Source of the DNA: Serratia symbiotica (Periphyllus acericola)
GTDB taxonomy: Bacteria; Pseudomonadota; Gammaproteobacteria; Enterobacterales; Enterobacteriaceae
NCBI RefSeq assembly: GCF_964019515.1
Contig: NZ_OZ026452.1
Location: 124,001 to 188,000, forward strand
Reading direction: 5' to 3'
DNA length: 64,000 bases
Positions 1 to 10,342 of the stretch are shown one piece after another (the first letter of the stretch is position 1; the number at the start of each line of letters is the position of its first letter). The notes below the pieces were generated by a model. That model ran no database searches and was not told the DNA's origin. It saw only the letters and a list, made by a program, of their open reading frames with translations. A program made the translations under genes and the position numbers.

Positions 1-27
1 GGGGGCATTTTGCACCAAAATGCCCCC
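1..27. terminator. Perfect inverted repeat at the window edge, terminator-like
   Basis: Two 12-base arms (GGGGGCATTTTG and its exact complement) flank a 3-base loop. There is no clear T-run after either arm, so it may be a terminator whose T-run has decayed or lies outside the window, or a short palindromic repeat. The gene it would serve would lie left of the window. Confidence 0.35.
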
Positions 28-332
28 GGATGACAAGCACAAAATATTTTCTTCCTATACAAATTATTTGGGAGATGGGGCGTAAAATCCGCTAATGGAT
101 GAAGGTGGCCAGCGAAACCGTCAGGGTATGACAAACTGTAGGAAAACCACTTATGATCCACAGTGGAAACAGCCATAAACCTGCGCCACCTGCGTTCGAC
201 AGGTTTTGAGGCCCTAGGGCACGAGGTCTTATTGATAAGACTGCAATGAGAAGTCCACCTACTACGTTAACGTCTCAAACACTAGCACTACTACCTACCC
301 CTGATATAGTGCGACTGTCTCGCGCCACGTTT
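28..332. other. Gene-free stretch left of lysP
   Basis: No reading frame here resembles a protein I recognise, and no tRNA-like cloverleaf was found. It lies downstream of the broken lysP gene and is probably eroded intergenic or former coding DNA. Confidence 0.4.
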
Positions 333-1793
333 CTATTTAACGTCCATTTTCGGAAAGGTCATTTCACGGTATTTCACGATACGGGTGCCGTGCGTCATCT
401 TGTAGCCAAACCAGATAATCAGGAACAGGGAGATACCAATATAGGTTGCAGTCACACCATACCAGTCGATCTTGTCTTCCAGGAACGCCTGGTAATTTTG
501 TCCCAGTGTGATGATCAGGCACAGCACAAAGGCAAAAATCGGGCCCAGCGGGAAAAAGCCGGAACAATAAGGCAGCTCGTTTAAATCACGCCCTTGCAGC
601 ATATAACCCCGACGGAACCGATAGTGGCTGATGGCGATGCCCAGCAAGGCGATAAAGCCAATCATGCCCGAAGTATTCAGCAGCCACAGATAAACCGACT
701 GATTACCGAACATCGAGCTTAGAAAAAACAGACAAGCCACCACCGTGGTAGCGTAGAGCGCGTTACGTGGCACGCCACCCTGAGACAGTTTAGAGAAGAT
801 GCGGGGTGCCTTGCCTTACACCGCACAGGTAAACAGCATACGGGTTGAGGCGTACATGCCAGAATTCCCGGCGGACAGCACCGCAGTCAGGATCACTGCA
901 TTCATTACTGCTGCCGCCGACAGTAGACCAGCATGTTGGAATACCAGGGTAAACGGGCTGACACTGATATCTTTCATATCGTTGCGCAGCAGGCTTGGAT
1001 CGGTATAAGGAATGATCAGGCTAATGATCAAAATGGCAAAGATGTAGAACAATAGGATACACCAGAACACCTGGCGCACCGCACGTGGGATATTTTTGCT
1101 TGGATTTTCCGATTCGCCAGCGGCGATACCGATCAACTCGGTACCCTGAAACGAGAAGCCGACGATCATCGCCATACCTATCATCGCCGAGAAGCTGCCA
1201 GCAAAGGGGGCCTCAACTAGCGTCCAGTTCTGCCAGCAGCTATGTTCGCCGCCTTTGAGAATGCCGAAGATCATTAGCATGCCGATACCAATAAAGATGA
1301 TAACGGTGCTCAATTTGATCAGTGAGAACCAGTATTCTGCATCGCCGCAACCTTTGACCGATATGTAGTTCAGCAGGAACATTAGGCCGATGAACAGCGC
1401 ACTCCAGATCCAACCTGGGGTAGCGAGGAACCAATACGTCATCACCAACTGCGATGCCACCAAATCAACAGCGATGGTGACTGCCCAGTTTTACCAGTAG
1501 TTCCAACCCAGCGCAAAACCAAAGCCCTCTTCAACATATTTGGCACCATAGGTGGCGAATGAACCGGACACCGGCATAAATGCCGCCAGTTCGCCAAGGC
1601 TGGTCATCAGGAAGTAAGCCTATCAAGGCATAGGACAGCAACGCCCCGCCTGAGAAACGGTAGCACCTGAGGCAACAAACAGGCCGGTGCCGATAGAACC
1701 ACCAATGGCAATCATGGTTAAATGCCGGGCTTTTAGCTCGCGGCGTAATCTGGGAACTTGATGCCCCATTGTTTTTATATCCTGCTGGGCCAT
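333..1793 (-). pseudogene. lysP: lysP, lysine-specific permease, broken
   Basis: Remnant of the inner-membrane lysine:proton symporter of the amino acid-polyamine-organocation family. From the ATG at 1793 the frame reads the usual N-terminus ([19 protein letters not shown]) and the match to LysP continues to the end. It is broken by a frameshift near 1620 after ALIG, by a Tyr-to-TAA stop near 1489 in the segment WNYW-stop-NWAV, and by a further frameshift between about 773 and 830. The membrane segments that can still be read (for example VGFSFQGTELIGIAAGESE) are well conserved, so inactivation looks fairly recent. Its classical neighbour yeiE is also broken. Loss of lysine import would be consistent with a host-supplied symbiont that relies on other transporters. 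Confidence 0.9.
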
Positions 1794-1920
1794 GCTTACC
1801 CTCTCTGCTCGTTAAAAATGAGGGCAGATTGTAACAAATACCCACTGATGAACTAGCAACATGGCAGTGATATAAGATAGCTTCATAACTCAGCAGTAAT
1901 TATTAGCAGCCGCCCTACCA

Positions 1921-2177
1921 GGCTGTGTCCCGTGATTGAACGTGCCAGCCTCGCAGGCGCAAAAGCCCATAATCAAAGCCGAGGGGCCAGGTTTATACCC
2001 TGGCCCTATATCCAAAGCCCGACAACACGGGGTGAGGGCTTTTGGGGCACGCTCCGAAGGGCTATGCGTACCTACCAGACGAACCACTAATTTGGGTTAC
2101 CAAACCTTACGCCCAGCGCCTTGCTGCGCGTTCAAATGACCACTAGCTGCGCTCACGGACAATGGCCTGGCACAGCC
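1921..2177. repeat. MITE-like repeat, long copy (GGCTGTG ends)
   Basis: The segment begins GGCTGTGTCC and ends GGCACAGCC, so the ends are inverted repeats. Its left half is clearly related to an inverted copy at 39604-39719: shared blocks include AAAAxCCCATxATCAA and CCCGACAACACGGG. The ends also resemble a 70-bp copy at 12241-12310. No transposase is encoded. Short frames on both strands inside it are not gene-like. It fills most of the 400-bp gap between lysP and yeiE. Confidence 0.55.
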
Positions 2178-2203
2178 TAAATAAGACGACACAGAATAAA
2201 AAG

Positions 2204-2816
2204 TTACAGCGTGCAATAGCTGAGAAAACGCTCAAGCGCATTGGAGATGTGTTTCTGTCGGTGATGGATCAGGTACAAAGTGCGCATCAGCGGCATTAAA
2301 GGGTCATCCGGCGCGGCGAACACAACCAGTTCATCCTCCAGCCAAGGCTGAGTCACCAGTTCCTGCGTGTGGTAAGGCCCCTCTATCAGCCCAAGATCAA
2401 CGCGGAAATCTGCTACTGCGGCGATCACATCCTGGTTATTGCTAACATTCAGCTCTAACTGGCTATCTAGGAAACCCTTCCAGTAACGGCCGATCATATC
2501 CGGCAGGATATAATTACCGATGGTGCTGCTGGCAGCGATACGCAACGCCGCAGCACCATGGCAGAATAGCTGCTCAATTTCCCCCACCTGCTCCAGCGTC
2601 GCCAACGCTTTAGGATACAGCAGACTGCCGTGCTCGTTAATCCCCAGCCGCTTGCCAACGCGATCGAACACCTTTATGCCCAACTGTCCTTCTAATATCC
2701 GCTAATGCCGCACTGACCACCGATTGTGACAAAGACAGCACCACTGAAGCCTGCGTGGTCGAACTGCTTTTTAGCACTTCAGTGAAAACTGCAAGTTGAC
2801 GCAGGGTGATATGCAT
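2204..2816 (-). pseudogene. yeiE: yeiE, LysR-family transcriptional regulator, broken
   Basis: Starts at the ATG at 2816 ([20 protein letters not shown]), the standard LysR winged helix-turn-helix. A frameshift near 2700 separates it from the continuation [20 protein letters not shown]. The effector domain then reads well ([29 protein letters not shown]) until an internal deletion removes roughly 80 residues and joins PDDPLMP to the C-terminal [22 protein letters not shown]. In E. coli yeiE is a neighbour of lysP, which is also the arrangement here. It cannot encode a working regulator. Confidence 0.88.
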
Positions 2817-3038
2817 AGCCGTCTTGGTGTTGCAACGTGACCGATTAGTAAAGCTACTGAAATTATTGAAAAATTTGTAATAACACAAAGATTGTATTCT
2901 ACAATATTACCACGTTTACTACATCCAAAATGAAGCTAGCTCAAAAAAAAGAGACTCGCAGGGCTGCTTGCCAGCGTGCCGGATCTTAATATCGGCAATT
3001 AGGCCCATCAATACCAGTTATTAAGATAGGTTATAGAT

Positions 3039-3654
3039 GGCGTTGTTGAATAAATCGAACTTTTATCCGGCACGCGGATCCGATCACTCTCCTTCTGTCA
3101 AAATAGCGACATTCCGTGGCCCAGCAAAAGTTCAACATCACCAACTGGAAGGCTTACAACAACGCCCTTACCACTCTGGGTTGACTCACTTGCTGGGGGG
3201 ATGAAACGGCACTTCACGCCTGGTACTGCGAGGCAAAACCTTATTATTCCGATATGGCAATCACCAGCGTATTGATGCTGAAACGGATTTTCGGCCTGAC
3301 ACTTCGCGCCCTCCAGGGCTTCGTCGACTCCATTATCACACTGATCAAAGTGCCGTTGAACTGCCCGGACGACACCTGCATCAGTAAGCGGGCTAAGTCC
3401 GGCCATGTCCCGTTTAAAACCGCAACGCCGGGTGAAATTGCGCACCTCGTTATCGACTCTAGCGGGCTAAACGTGTTGGGTGAAGGGGAGTAGAAGGTAA
3501 AAAAACACGGTCAGGAAAAACGGCGTATCTGGCGAAAACTGCATTTGGCCGTAGATACAGAAACACATGAGGTCATCTGTGCTGACCTTTCCTTGAGCAA
3601 TGTCACCGATACGGAAGCCTTTCCAGGTCTCATCCGCCAGAGGTACCGTAAAAT
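3039..3654 (+). mobile_element. IS903-like element (IS5 family), copy A, right part missing
   Basis: The left end GGCGTTGTTGAATAAATCGAAC starts at 3039 and matches the left ends of the copies at 12840, 28487 and 51570. The similarity stops abruptly after GGTACCGTAAAAT near 3654, where an IS630-like sequence takes over. The right terminal repeat is absent. Confidence 0.85.
3116..3654 (+). pseudogene. IS903-like transposase, copy A, 5' half only
   Basis: DDE transposase of the IS5 family, IS903 group, starting at GTG 3116 (MAQQKFNITNWKAYNNAL). It carries a TGA near 3180, has lost about 20 bases around 3240 relative to copy B, has a TAG near 3491, and is cut off at the IS630 junction, so the last DDE residue and C-terminus are missing. 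The first Asp motif (IAHLVIDSSGL) is still readable. Confidence 0.8.
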
Positions 3655-4169
3655 TGATGAGTTAGACATCGATATGAACCCTAAAATAGGTGCCGACTGG
3701 CAGAAAAAGGGTCAACAAAAACGCATCACGACACCGGGACAGAATGAAAAGCATTACCTCGCGGGTGCCCTTTATGCAGGAACCGGAAGAGTTGATTATG
3801 TCAGTGGGAACCATAAAAACTCGGGTTTATTCATTAGCCTGTTACGCAAGCTGAGAAACACATACCTAAGTGCCAAAACCATTACGCTGATTGTCGATAA
3901 TTACATCATTCATAAGAGTAAAGAAACGTTGAGCTGGTTGCAGAGAAACCCGAATTTTATTGTTATTTATCAGCCATTTTACTCTCCATAGGTAAACAGG
4001 ATAAAGCTCCTTTGGTTAGCTTTACATGAGACAGTCACACGCAATTACCGTTGCCGGACGAGGTGGAAATTGCTAAAAAATATGGGTCATTTTATGAAAG
4101 CCGCCTCACCGTTCCCAGGCAATAAACCTGGCTTAACGAAAGTGGAGCGGTATTAAGCGCAGGTATTTA
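3655..4169 (+). mobile_element. IS630-like element, 3' fragment
   Basis: Nearly identical to 26456-26970 of the fuller IS630-like copy. It encodes the C-terminal half of the transposase: IDMNPKIGADWQKKG, the second Asp motif TLIVDNYIIHKS, and YQPFYSP followed by a TAG where the other copy has PWVNRIELLW. It ends with the GTATTTA terminal motif. The 5' half is missing. It is joined on the left to an IS903-like fragment and on the right to a truncated porin gene. Confidence 0.82.
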
Positions 4170-5185
4170 GCGATGCTTTTAATTCTCGCGGCGTGTTGTA
4201 CAACAACAAACTCAGGGATGGTAAAGATAATGCAGCGGGGTTCAGTAAAATTGGGCAGCGCTATATTAAACTGAAAGGCGAGGTGGGTGGCGCTGCGCTC
4301 AATGTGCAGTGGGGCTGGCAAACGCTGCGCGATTATGGCGTGATTTCCCGTTCCACCCGTCTTTCGCCCAGCAGCTATTTGGGATGTTCAGGCGGAGCGA
4401 CGCGTGCCGGGTTGCCTTTCCGTGGGGCTTATATCGAGCGTTCCATGGCGCGCCACTCCCCCGAAAGTCTACGCCTGAAAACCTACGATGGCCGTGTTAT
4501 CGGCCATCTTACCACTGCCGAGCTAGGCTATAAGAATGACCTGTTCAATGGTCAATTTGCGTACTGTGAATCTCAGGACTGCTTGCGCCGCCAAATCTTA
4601 CGGCTGGTGTTCAGCCCCTATGAGAAACTCACACTGTGCAGCCAGATTTACACCACTCAAGTGCTGGACAGCTACCAGGCGATGGCGCTGAGTAAACGTC
4701 ATTTCGATCGTAATGCCAACCACTATGCCTTCGATGTTAAATGGCAGGAGCCACGCTGCAACCTCAAGTTGGGTATCGCCCAGATTCGGGCACCAAAAGG
4801 GGAAGGAACGTTGGGGTTTTATCCGCGTCATATGACGAAGGACTCGCGCGGCACCTTCACCTCTATGGCCAATATGGAAGCGTATATGGCTGATGGTGAA
4901 ACCATGCTGGGGATGGAGGCCGAATACGGCATGACGCCTGAATTCACCGCCGGGCTGCTCGGTACCTATGGTCAATTCGACTATCAAGGGGTTAGGATAC
5001 GCCTAGGTGAGATTAACGCTTTCGGCCGCTGGCCTCCTTCACAATCACAAGTTGAAAAAATCGTTGGCCCAGGTTGGTCCCATAAGCATCAGAATAATAC
5101 CCACGTAATAGCCGATGGACGCTATCAGACGTCTCATTCTCTGGCGGCAGAATTTATTGCCGAGTACCGCTTCAAACTGTTTTAA
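4170..5185 (+). pseudogene. OprD-like outer-membrane porin, 5' truncated
   Basis: A frame of about 338 codons is open from the IS630 end to the stop at 5185. It has the alternating pattern of an outer-membrane beta barrel and ends in Phe (EFIAEYRFKLF), as outer-membrane proteins do. Segments such as LNVQWGWQTLRDYGVISRSTR resemble the OprD/chitoporin superfamily. The signal peptide and N-terminal strands are absent: the frame emerges directly from the IS, with no start codon or ribosome site of its own. I cannot name the substrate. The remaining frame has no stop, so the truncation may be the main lesion, although a short deletion near 5050-5070 is possible. Confidence 0.6.
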
Positions 5186-5326
5186 CCTACCTAATTAGCG
5201 CGGTATCACTTTTTTCTACTGCGCCCCTTCAATGAAAATATGCTGGACATTCATACAGCATCCCCTTAACGTGACAGGCAATGGGCGAGTCAAACGCCGG
5301 AGCGGCAAGGTTTAACAGGAAGCAGG

Positions 5327-6877
5327 GTGGATAGCAGTCTGGTTTATGGGATCGGTGGGTGGGGGATCGGCCTGCTACTCGGCTGGCTGATCGCCAGCCT
5401 ACTGGCGCAGCAGACCAAAGCGAGGTATGAGACCAAACTGCGTTTGCTGGAGCAAGCGTTGCAACAGGTGCAGCAGGTGGCAGCGGCTCGACGAGAGGAA
5501 ACGTTACGACACCATGAGCAACAAATGCGCCAGAACGAGTTGGAACTGCGCAATTTACACAGCCAACTGGCAGCTGGGCAGGAAAAGCTGCAACAGCTCA
5601 ATCACTGGCGCAACGAGTGTGAGTTGCTCAATCAGGAGCTGCGCGCCCAGCGTGAGGTCAACAGCGCGCAGGAAGCCGAACTACGCGAAGTTACCATCCG
5701 GCTAGAGGAGACTCGCATGGCAGCAGAAGAGAAGCAGCGCCTGCTGATCAACAGCGAACAGCGTCTCACCACCCAATTCGAAAACCTGGCAAACCGTATT
5801 TTCGAACATTGTGGCCGCAAGGTGGATGAACAAAACCAGCAAAGCCTGGATCGCCTGCTGTTGCCGTTACGTGAACAACTGGACGGTTTTCGCCGACAGG
5901 TGCAAGACAGCTTTGGACAGGAAGCACGTGAGCGCCATACGTTGACGCATGAAATACGCAATTTGCAGCAGTTGAATGCCCAGATTGCGCGTGAAGCTGT
6001 CAACCTCACTAAGGCGCTAAAAGGGGGCAACAAGACCCAGGGCAACTGGGGCGAGGTGGTACTGAGCCGGGTGCTGGAAGCCTCTGGCCTGCGCGAGGGG
6101 CATGAGTATGAAACCCAGGTCAACGTGCGGTTAGATCACAATAGTCGCATGCAACCGGATGTGATCGTCCGTCTGCCGCAGGGCAAGGATGTGGTGATCG
6201 ACGCCAAGGTGTCCCTGATTGCCTATGAGCGTTATTTTAACGGTGAAGACGAGGCGCAGCGCGAGGCGGCGCTAAACGAGCATATTGCCTCATTGCGCGG
6301 CCATATCCGGCTGCTGGGGCACAAGGATTATCAGCAGCTGCCCAGTTTGCGCTCGCTGGATTACGTGCTGATGTTCATCCCCATCGAACCGGCCTTTCTA
6401 CTGGCGATTGACCATGAGCCGGAGATGATCAGCGAGGCGCTTAAGCACAACATCATGTTGGTCAGCCCGACTACGCTGTTGGTGGCGCTACGCACCATCA
6501 CTAACCTGTGGCGCTACGAGCACCAAAGCAAGAACGCCCAATGCATCGCAGACCGGGCAGCAAAGCTATATGACAAAATGCGGCTGTTCGTCGACGATAT
6601 GTCCGCACTGGGTCAAAGCTTGGACAAAGCGCAGGGAAGTTATCGCCAGGCAATGAACAAACTGAGTACTGGCCGTGGTAATCTTATCGGCCAGACAGAG
6701 GGTTTCCGCACGCTGGGAGTCGAAGTAAAGCGGCCAATCAATCCGTTATTAGCTCAGAAGGCCAGCGCACAACAGCATGAAGCCGAGGCGTCGGTGGGCA
6801 ACGAACCGACCAGTGTGCTGCCGCAGGCAGAAGAAGACCCTCCCTCAGGAAAAGCAAACGCCGTTTCGCCCCCTTGA
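5327..6877 (+). CDS. rmuC: RmuC, DNA recombination limiting protein
   Basis: 516 codons from a GTG start (MDSSLVYGIGGWGIGLLLGW), against 475 in E. coli. Residues about 5-25 form a membrane anchor, and residues about 30-160 are a long Gln/Glu-rich coiled coil. The conserved RmuC nuclease-like domain follows (LKGGNKTQGNWGEVVLSRVL, MQPDVIVRLPQGKDVVIDAK, DYVLMFIPIEPAF). RmuC restricts recombination between inverted repeats in E. coli and is predicted to be a PD-(D/E)XK-type nuclease. It precedes ubiE as in other enterobacteria, but the usual upstream udp gene is gone. Intact. Keeping a brake on inverted-repeat recombination is notable in a region full of repeats. Confidence 0.93.
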   Translation: MDSSLVYGIGGWGIGLLLGWLIASLLAQQTKARYETKLRLLEQALQQVQQVAAARREETLRHHEQQMRQNELELRNLHSQLAAGQEKLQQLNHWRNECELLNQELRAQREVNSAQEAELREVTIRLEETRMAAEEKQRLLINSEQRLTTQFENLANRIFEHCGRKVDEQNQQSLDRLLLPLREQLDGFRRQVQDSFGQEARERHTLTHEIRNLQQLNAQIAREAVNLTKALKGGNKTQGNWGEVVLSRVLEASGLREGHEYETQVNVRLDHNSRMQPDVIVRLPQGKDVVIDAKVSLIAYERYFNGEDEAQREAALNEHIASLRGHIRLLGHKDYQQLPSLRSLDYVLMFIPIEPAFLLAIDHEPEMISEALKHNIMLVSPTTLLVALRTITNLWRYEHQSKNAQCIADRAAKLYDKMRLFVDDMSALGQSLDKAQGSYRQAMNKLSTGRGNLIGQTEGFRTLGVEVKRPINPLLAQKASAQQHEAEASVGNEPTSVLPQAEEDPPSGKANAVSPP

Positions 6878-6955
6878 ACACTGCAGCAAGGTGGGGTATT
6901 ACGTGGGGTTCTGTTACACTCAGCAGCACCAAATTGACTGAATAGCAGGCAGAAT

Positions 6956-7711
6956 ATGGCAGAACAACCGCAGAAAACGACCGATTTTGGTTTTCGTACC
7001 GTTGCTAGAGACGAAAAACAGGCCATGGTAGCGGATGTTTTTCATTCAGTAGCGGCAAAGTATGACGTCATGAACGATCTGATGTCATTTGGCATTCACC
7101 GTATCTGGAAACGCTTCACCATTGACTATAGCGGCGTGCGCCGTGGGCAGCGGGTCTTGGATCTAGCTGGTGGTACGGGTGACTTAGCGGCCAAATTCTC
7201 CGGCATGGTTGGCGAGCCGGGGCTGGTGGTGCTAGCGGATATTAACGATTCGATGCTCAAGGTGGGTCGCGACAAGCTACGCGATCGCGGCATCGTCAGC
7301 AATGTCAGCTATGTGCAGGCCAATGCGGAAGCATTACCGTTCCCTGATAACTATTTTGATTGCATCACTATCGCTTTCGGCCTGCGCAACGTCACCGAAA
7401 AAGGCAAAGCGCTGCGTTCGATGTTCCGCGTACTAAAACCGGGTGGCCGTCTGCTGGTACTGGAATTCTCCAAGCCTCGGCTGGCACCGTTGAACAAAGC
7501 CTACGATGCCTATTCTTTCCATGTGCTGCCAAAAATCGGCGCACTGGTGGTGAAGGATCCAGACAGCTACCGTTATCTGGCCGAATCAATCCGCATGCAC
7601 CCCGATCAGGAAACGCTAAAGGGTATGATGGTCAATGCTGGTTTCGATAACGTCACCTATTTCAACCTGACCGGCGGCATTGTAGCCTTGCACCGTGGCT
7701 TCAAATTCTGA
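6956..7711 (+). CDS. ubiE: UbiE, ubiquinone/menaquinone C-methyltransferase
   Basis: 251 codons, the same length as the E. coli enzyme. It uses S-adenosylmethionine to methylate the quinone ring in ubiquinone and menaquinone synthesis. The SAM-binding motif [15 protein letters not shown] lies near residues 65-80, followed by [15 protein letters not shown] and the C-terminal [12 protein letters not shown]. First gene of the ubiE-ubiJ-ubiB block. Intact, and indicates that aerobic respiration is retained. Confidence 0.97.
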   Translation: MAEQPQKTTDFGFRTVARDEKQAMVADVFHSVAAKYDVMNDLMSFGIHRIWKRFTIDYSGVRRGQRVLDLAGGTGDLAAKFSGMVGEPGLVVLADINDSMLKVGRDKLRDRGIVSNVSYVQANAEALPFPDNYFDCITIAFGLRNVTEKGKALRSMFRVLKPGGRLLVLEFSKPRLAPLNKAYDAYSFHVLPKIGALVVKDPDSYRYLAESIRMHPDQETLKGMMVNAGFDNVTYFNLTGGIVALHRGFKF

Positions 7712-7712
7712 G

Positions 7713-8333
7713 ATGAATATGCCGATGCTGTTTACCCCCCTGCTGACTGGCGCGTTGGAGACCTCGCTCAACAGCTTACTCTTTCACGATCGCAGCATGA
7801 AATCCGCCCGGCAGCGTTTGGTGGGCAAGGTGCTGCGCATTGAGCTGAAGGAACTGGCCTCTCCGCTGGTGCTGGTGTTTAGCGAGCGGCGGGTGGATGT
7901 GCTGGGGCAATATGAAGATAACGTTGATTGTACCGTCCGTAGCCGTATCCCGGCGCTACTGAAGTTGCGCGATCGCCAGAAACTGCCAGTGTTGATGCGT
8001 TGCGGCGAACTGATGGCGGAAGGCGACATTCAGGTAGTGCAACAGTGGGTCGCTCTGCTCGATCTGGCTGAGTGGGACCCTGCCGAATGGCTGGCACCCT
8101 ACATCGGCGATATTGCCGCTCAGGGCATCACCCAGGCGTTGGGCAAAGGAGCCCGCTTGTTGAAAGCCGGTTTACAGCGCTGGCAACATGACATGGCGGA
8201 GACGCTAACGGAAGAGTGGCGTGTGGCACCGGGATCGCTTGAAGTGGCCTGGTTCAACGAGGATGTTGACGCCGTCACCCACAGCACACAAGCGCTGATC
8301 GCCAGCATGAACCAGTTAGAGGGCAAGCGATGA
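7713..8333 (+). CDS. ubiJ: UbiJ, ubiquinone biosynthesis accessory factor
   Basis: 206 codons from the ATG at 7713, one base after the ubiE stop. An upstream in-frame ATG at 7695 lies inside ubiE and was not chosen. UbiJ has an SCP2-like lipid-binding domain and organises the soluble Ubi complex that modifies the quinone ring. Matching segments include [51 protein letters not shown] and [16 protein letters not shown]. It overlaps ubiB by four bases, so translation is probably coupled. Intact. Confidence 0.94.
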   Translation: MNMPMLFTPLLTGALETSLNSLLFHDRSMKSARQRLVGKVLRIELKELASPLVLVFSERRVDVLGQYEDNVDCTVRSRIPALLKLRDRQKLPVLMRCGELMAEGDIQVVQQWVALLDLAEWDPAEWLAPYIGDIAAQGITQALGKGARLLKAGLQRWQHDMAETLTEEWRVAPGSLEVAWFNEDVDAVTHSTQALIASMNQLEGKR

Positions 8334-9961
8334 CCCCTGGTGAACTCTGCCGCCTGTATTTGATCGTCCGCGTTTTTCTTAGTTATGGCCTGGATGAATT
8401 AATCCCTAAAATGCGCCTGACGCCGCTCTTGCATTTTGGCCGTCGGTTGCTGTTCTGGATGCCGAATCGGCATCAGGAAAAACCGCTGGGCGAGCGTTTG
8501 CGGCTGGCGCTGCAAGATCTGGGGCCGGTGTGGATCAAGTTCGGCCAGATGATGTCGACCCGCCGTGACTTGTTTCCACCGCACATCGCCGATCAACTGA
8601 CGCTGCTACAGGATCGGGTGTCCCCCTTTGATGGCGCGCTGGCACGCAAGTCTATCGAACAGGCGATAGGAGGGCCGCTGGAGGCCTGGTTTGACGAGTT
8701 TGACCCACAAGCGCTGGCATCGGCCTCCATTGCACAAGTACATAGCGCCCTGCTGAAAACCACCGGAAAGGAAGTGGTGCTAAAGGTGATACGGCCAGAT
8801 ATCGGGCCGATCATTAAAGCTGACGTTCGCCTGATGTATCGCTTGGCCGGCTGGGTGACAATGTTGATGCTAGATGGCCGCCGCCTGCGCCCGCGTGAAG
8901 TGGTTCGCGAGTACGAAAAGACCTTGCTGGATGAATTGAACCTGCTGCGCGAAGCGGCCAACGCCATTCAGTTACGCCGCAATTTTGAAGGTAGCTCTAT
9001 GCTGTATGTGCCTGAAGTCTACACCGATTACTGCCGTGAAAACGTGCTGGTGATGGAACGGATCTACGGCATTCCGGTTTCGGACATTAACGCACTGGAA
9101 CAGCAAGGCACCAACATGAAGCTGTTAGCAGAACGCGGTGTTCAGGTGTTCTTTACTCAGGTATTCCGCGATAGCTTCTTCCATGCAGATATGCATCCTG
9201 GTAATATTTTTGTCAGCTACCAGCACCCGCAAGATCCCTGCTATATCGGCATTGACTGCGGTATCGTCGGTTCGCTGAACAAAGACGACAAACGCTATCT
9301 AGCGGAAAACTTCATCGCCTTTTTCAATCGCGATTACCGTAAGGTGGCAGAGTTGCACGTTGACTCAGGTTGGCTACCGCGCGACACCAACGTGGAAGAT
9401 TTTGAATTCGCCATTCGCACGGTGTGTGAACCGATCTTTGAAAAGCAGTTGGCGGAGATCTCATTTGGCAACGTGCTATTGAACCTGTTCAATACGGCAC
9501 GCCGCTTCAATATGGAAGTGCAGCCGCAACTGGTGTTATTGCAGAAGACCTTGCTGTATGTTGAAGGTCTGGGCAGACAGCTCTATCCACAATTGGACTT
9601 GTGGAACACCGCCAAACCCTTTCTTGAGAGCTGGCTGCGCGATCAGGTCGGCATACCAGCCGCGATACGTGCCCTGAAAGAAAAAGCACCGTTCTGGGCA
9701 GAGAAGCTGCCCGAATTACCTGAACTATTTTACCACAGCTTGCAGCAGCATAAGTTGCTGCTGCAAAGCTTGGATAAGCTGACTGAGCAGATGCAGGTGC
9801 AGCGGGTTCGTCAGGGGCAATCGCGTTATCTGCTCGGCGTTGGCGCTACACTGTTAGTAAGCGGTACACTGCTGCTGTTAGGACAGGTCGCGCTTTTCCC
9901 CGTCTGGATAATGGCTGCTGGCGTTATCTGCTGGGTGACTGGCTGGCAGCGAACTCCCTGA
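8330..9961 (+). CDS. ubiB: UbiB, atypical kinase/ATPase for ubiquinone biosynthesis
   Basis: 543 codons, the usual length. UbiB belongs to the ABC1/ADCK/UbiB atypical kinase family and acts at the inner membrane in ubiquinone production. The family KxGQ motif is visible as [16 protein letters not shown] near residue 70, then the Ala-rich nucleotide loop [11 protein letters not shown], the catalytic-loop region [13 protein letters not shown], and [11 protein letters not shown]. Two hydrophobic segments at the C-terminus (about residues 500-540) anchor it in the membrane. Start overlaps the ubiJ stop. Intact. Confidence 0.97.
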   Translation: MTPGELCRLYLIVRVFLSYGLDELIPKMRLTPLLHFGRRLLFWMPNRHQEKPLGERLRLALQDLGPVWIKFGQMMSTRRDLFPPHIADQLTLLQDRVSPFDGALARKSIEQAIGGPLEAWFDEFDPQALASASIAQVHSALLKTTGKEVVLKVIRPDIGPIIKADVRLMYRLAGWVTMLMLDGRRLRPREVVREYEKTLLDELNLLREAANAIQLRRNFEGSSMLYVPEVYTDYCRENVLVMERIYGIPVSDINALEQQGTNMKLLAERGVQVFFTQVFRDSFFHADMHPGNIFVSYQHPQDPCYIGIDCGIVGSLNKDDKRYLAENFIAFFNRDYRKVAELHVDSGWLPRDTNVEDFEFAIRTVCEPIFEKQLAEISFGNVLLNLFNTARRFNMEVQPQLVLLQKTLLYVEGLGRQLYPQLDLWNTAKPFLESWLRDQVGIPAAIRALKEKAPFWAEKLPELPELFYHSLQQHKLLLQSLDKLTEQMQVQRVRQGQSRYLLGVGATLLVSGTLLLLGQVALFPVWIMAAGVICWVTGWQRTP

Positions 9962-10025
9962 ATGGGTTCGATACCCTGGTCAATCCTGTAGACTTTAAAG
10001 CACTTTTAAAGTAGAGGTAACTGAA

Positions 10026-10217
10026 ATGGACAGTATTAGTATTACGCAATTTTTGGTTATCGCAGTGATCGTTGTGCTGCTGTTTGGCACCAAAAAGCTC
10101 CGCACATTGGGTTCTGATCTCGGTGCCTCCATCAAGGATTGCAAAAAAGCGATTGGCGACGAAACGCCACCGTCAACCCGCCAGTCACTGACCCAGCAGC
10201 CAGTCACGATGGCGTGA
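10026..10217 (+). CDS. tatA: TatA with a replaced C-terminal tail
   Basis: TatA forms the pore or membrane-weakening assembly of the twin-arginine translocase. The first 46 or so residues are normal: the transmembrane helix [22 protein letters not shown], the hinge, and the amphipathic helix [18 protein letters not shown]. After that the sequence is no longer TatA: a deletion joins it to the tail of tatB out of frame, and the frame stops after 63 codons, against 89 in E. coli. The lost part of TatA is its disordered tail, which is known from E. coli work to be largely dispensable, so this short protein may still function. Confidence 0.85.
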   Translation: MDSISITQFLVIAVIVVLLFGTKKLRTLGSDLGASIKDCKKAIGDETPPSTRQSLTQQPVTMA

Positions 10218-10339
10218 CAAAGACTGTGGTGGAGCCTCAGCCTGCGACAGGCTCGGTGGCCACACCGTCAATCACCACGGTTTCTGAACCTGTTGCGGAG
10301 AAAACCTCATCATCTCACCAACCTAGTAGCGATCGTTAA
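10163..10339 (+). pseudogene. tatB: tatB, C-terminal remnant after tatA-tatB deletion
   Basis: In the frame +2 relative to tatA the DNA reads [22 protein letters not shown] and ends SSSHQPSSDR just before tatC. This matches the position and character of the acidic/Pro-rich TatB tail (E. coli: NPVVKDNEAAHEGVT and PSSSDKP). The whole TatB transmembrane and amphipathic part is missing, so no TatB can be made. In E. coli TatB with TatC forms the substrate receptor. Confidence 0.78.
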
Positions 10340-10342
10340 AAC

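Noticed and set aside
1890..2139. Short frames on both strands in the lysP-yeiE gap
   Set aside because: They lie inside the MITE-like repeat, overlap in opposite directions and resemble no protein.
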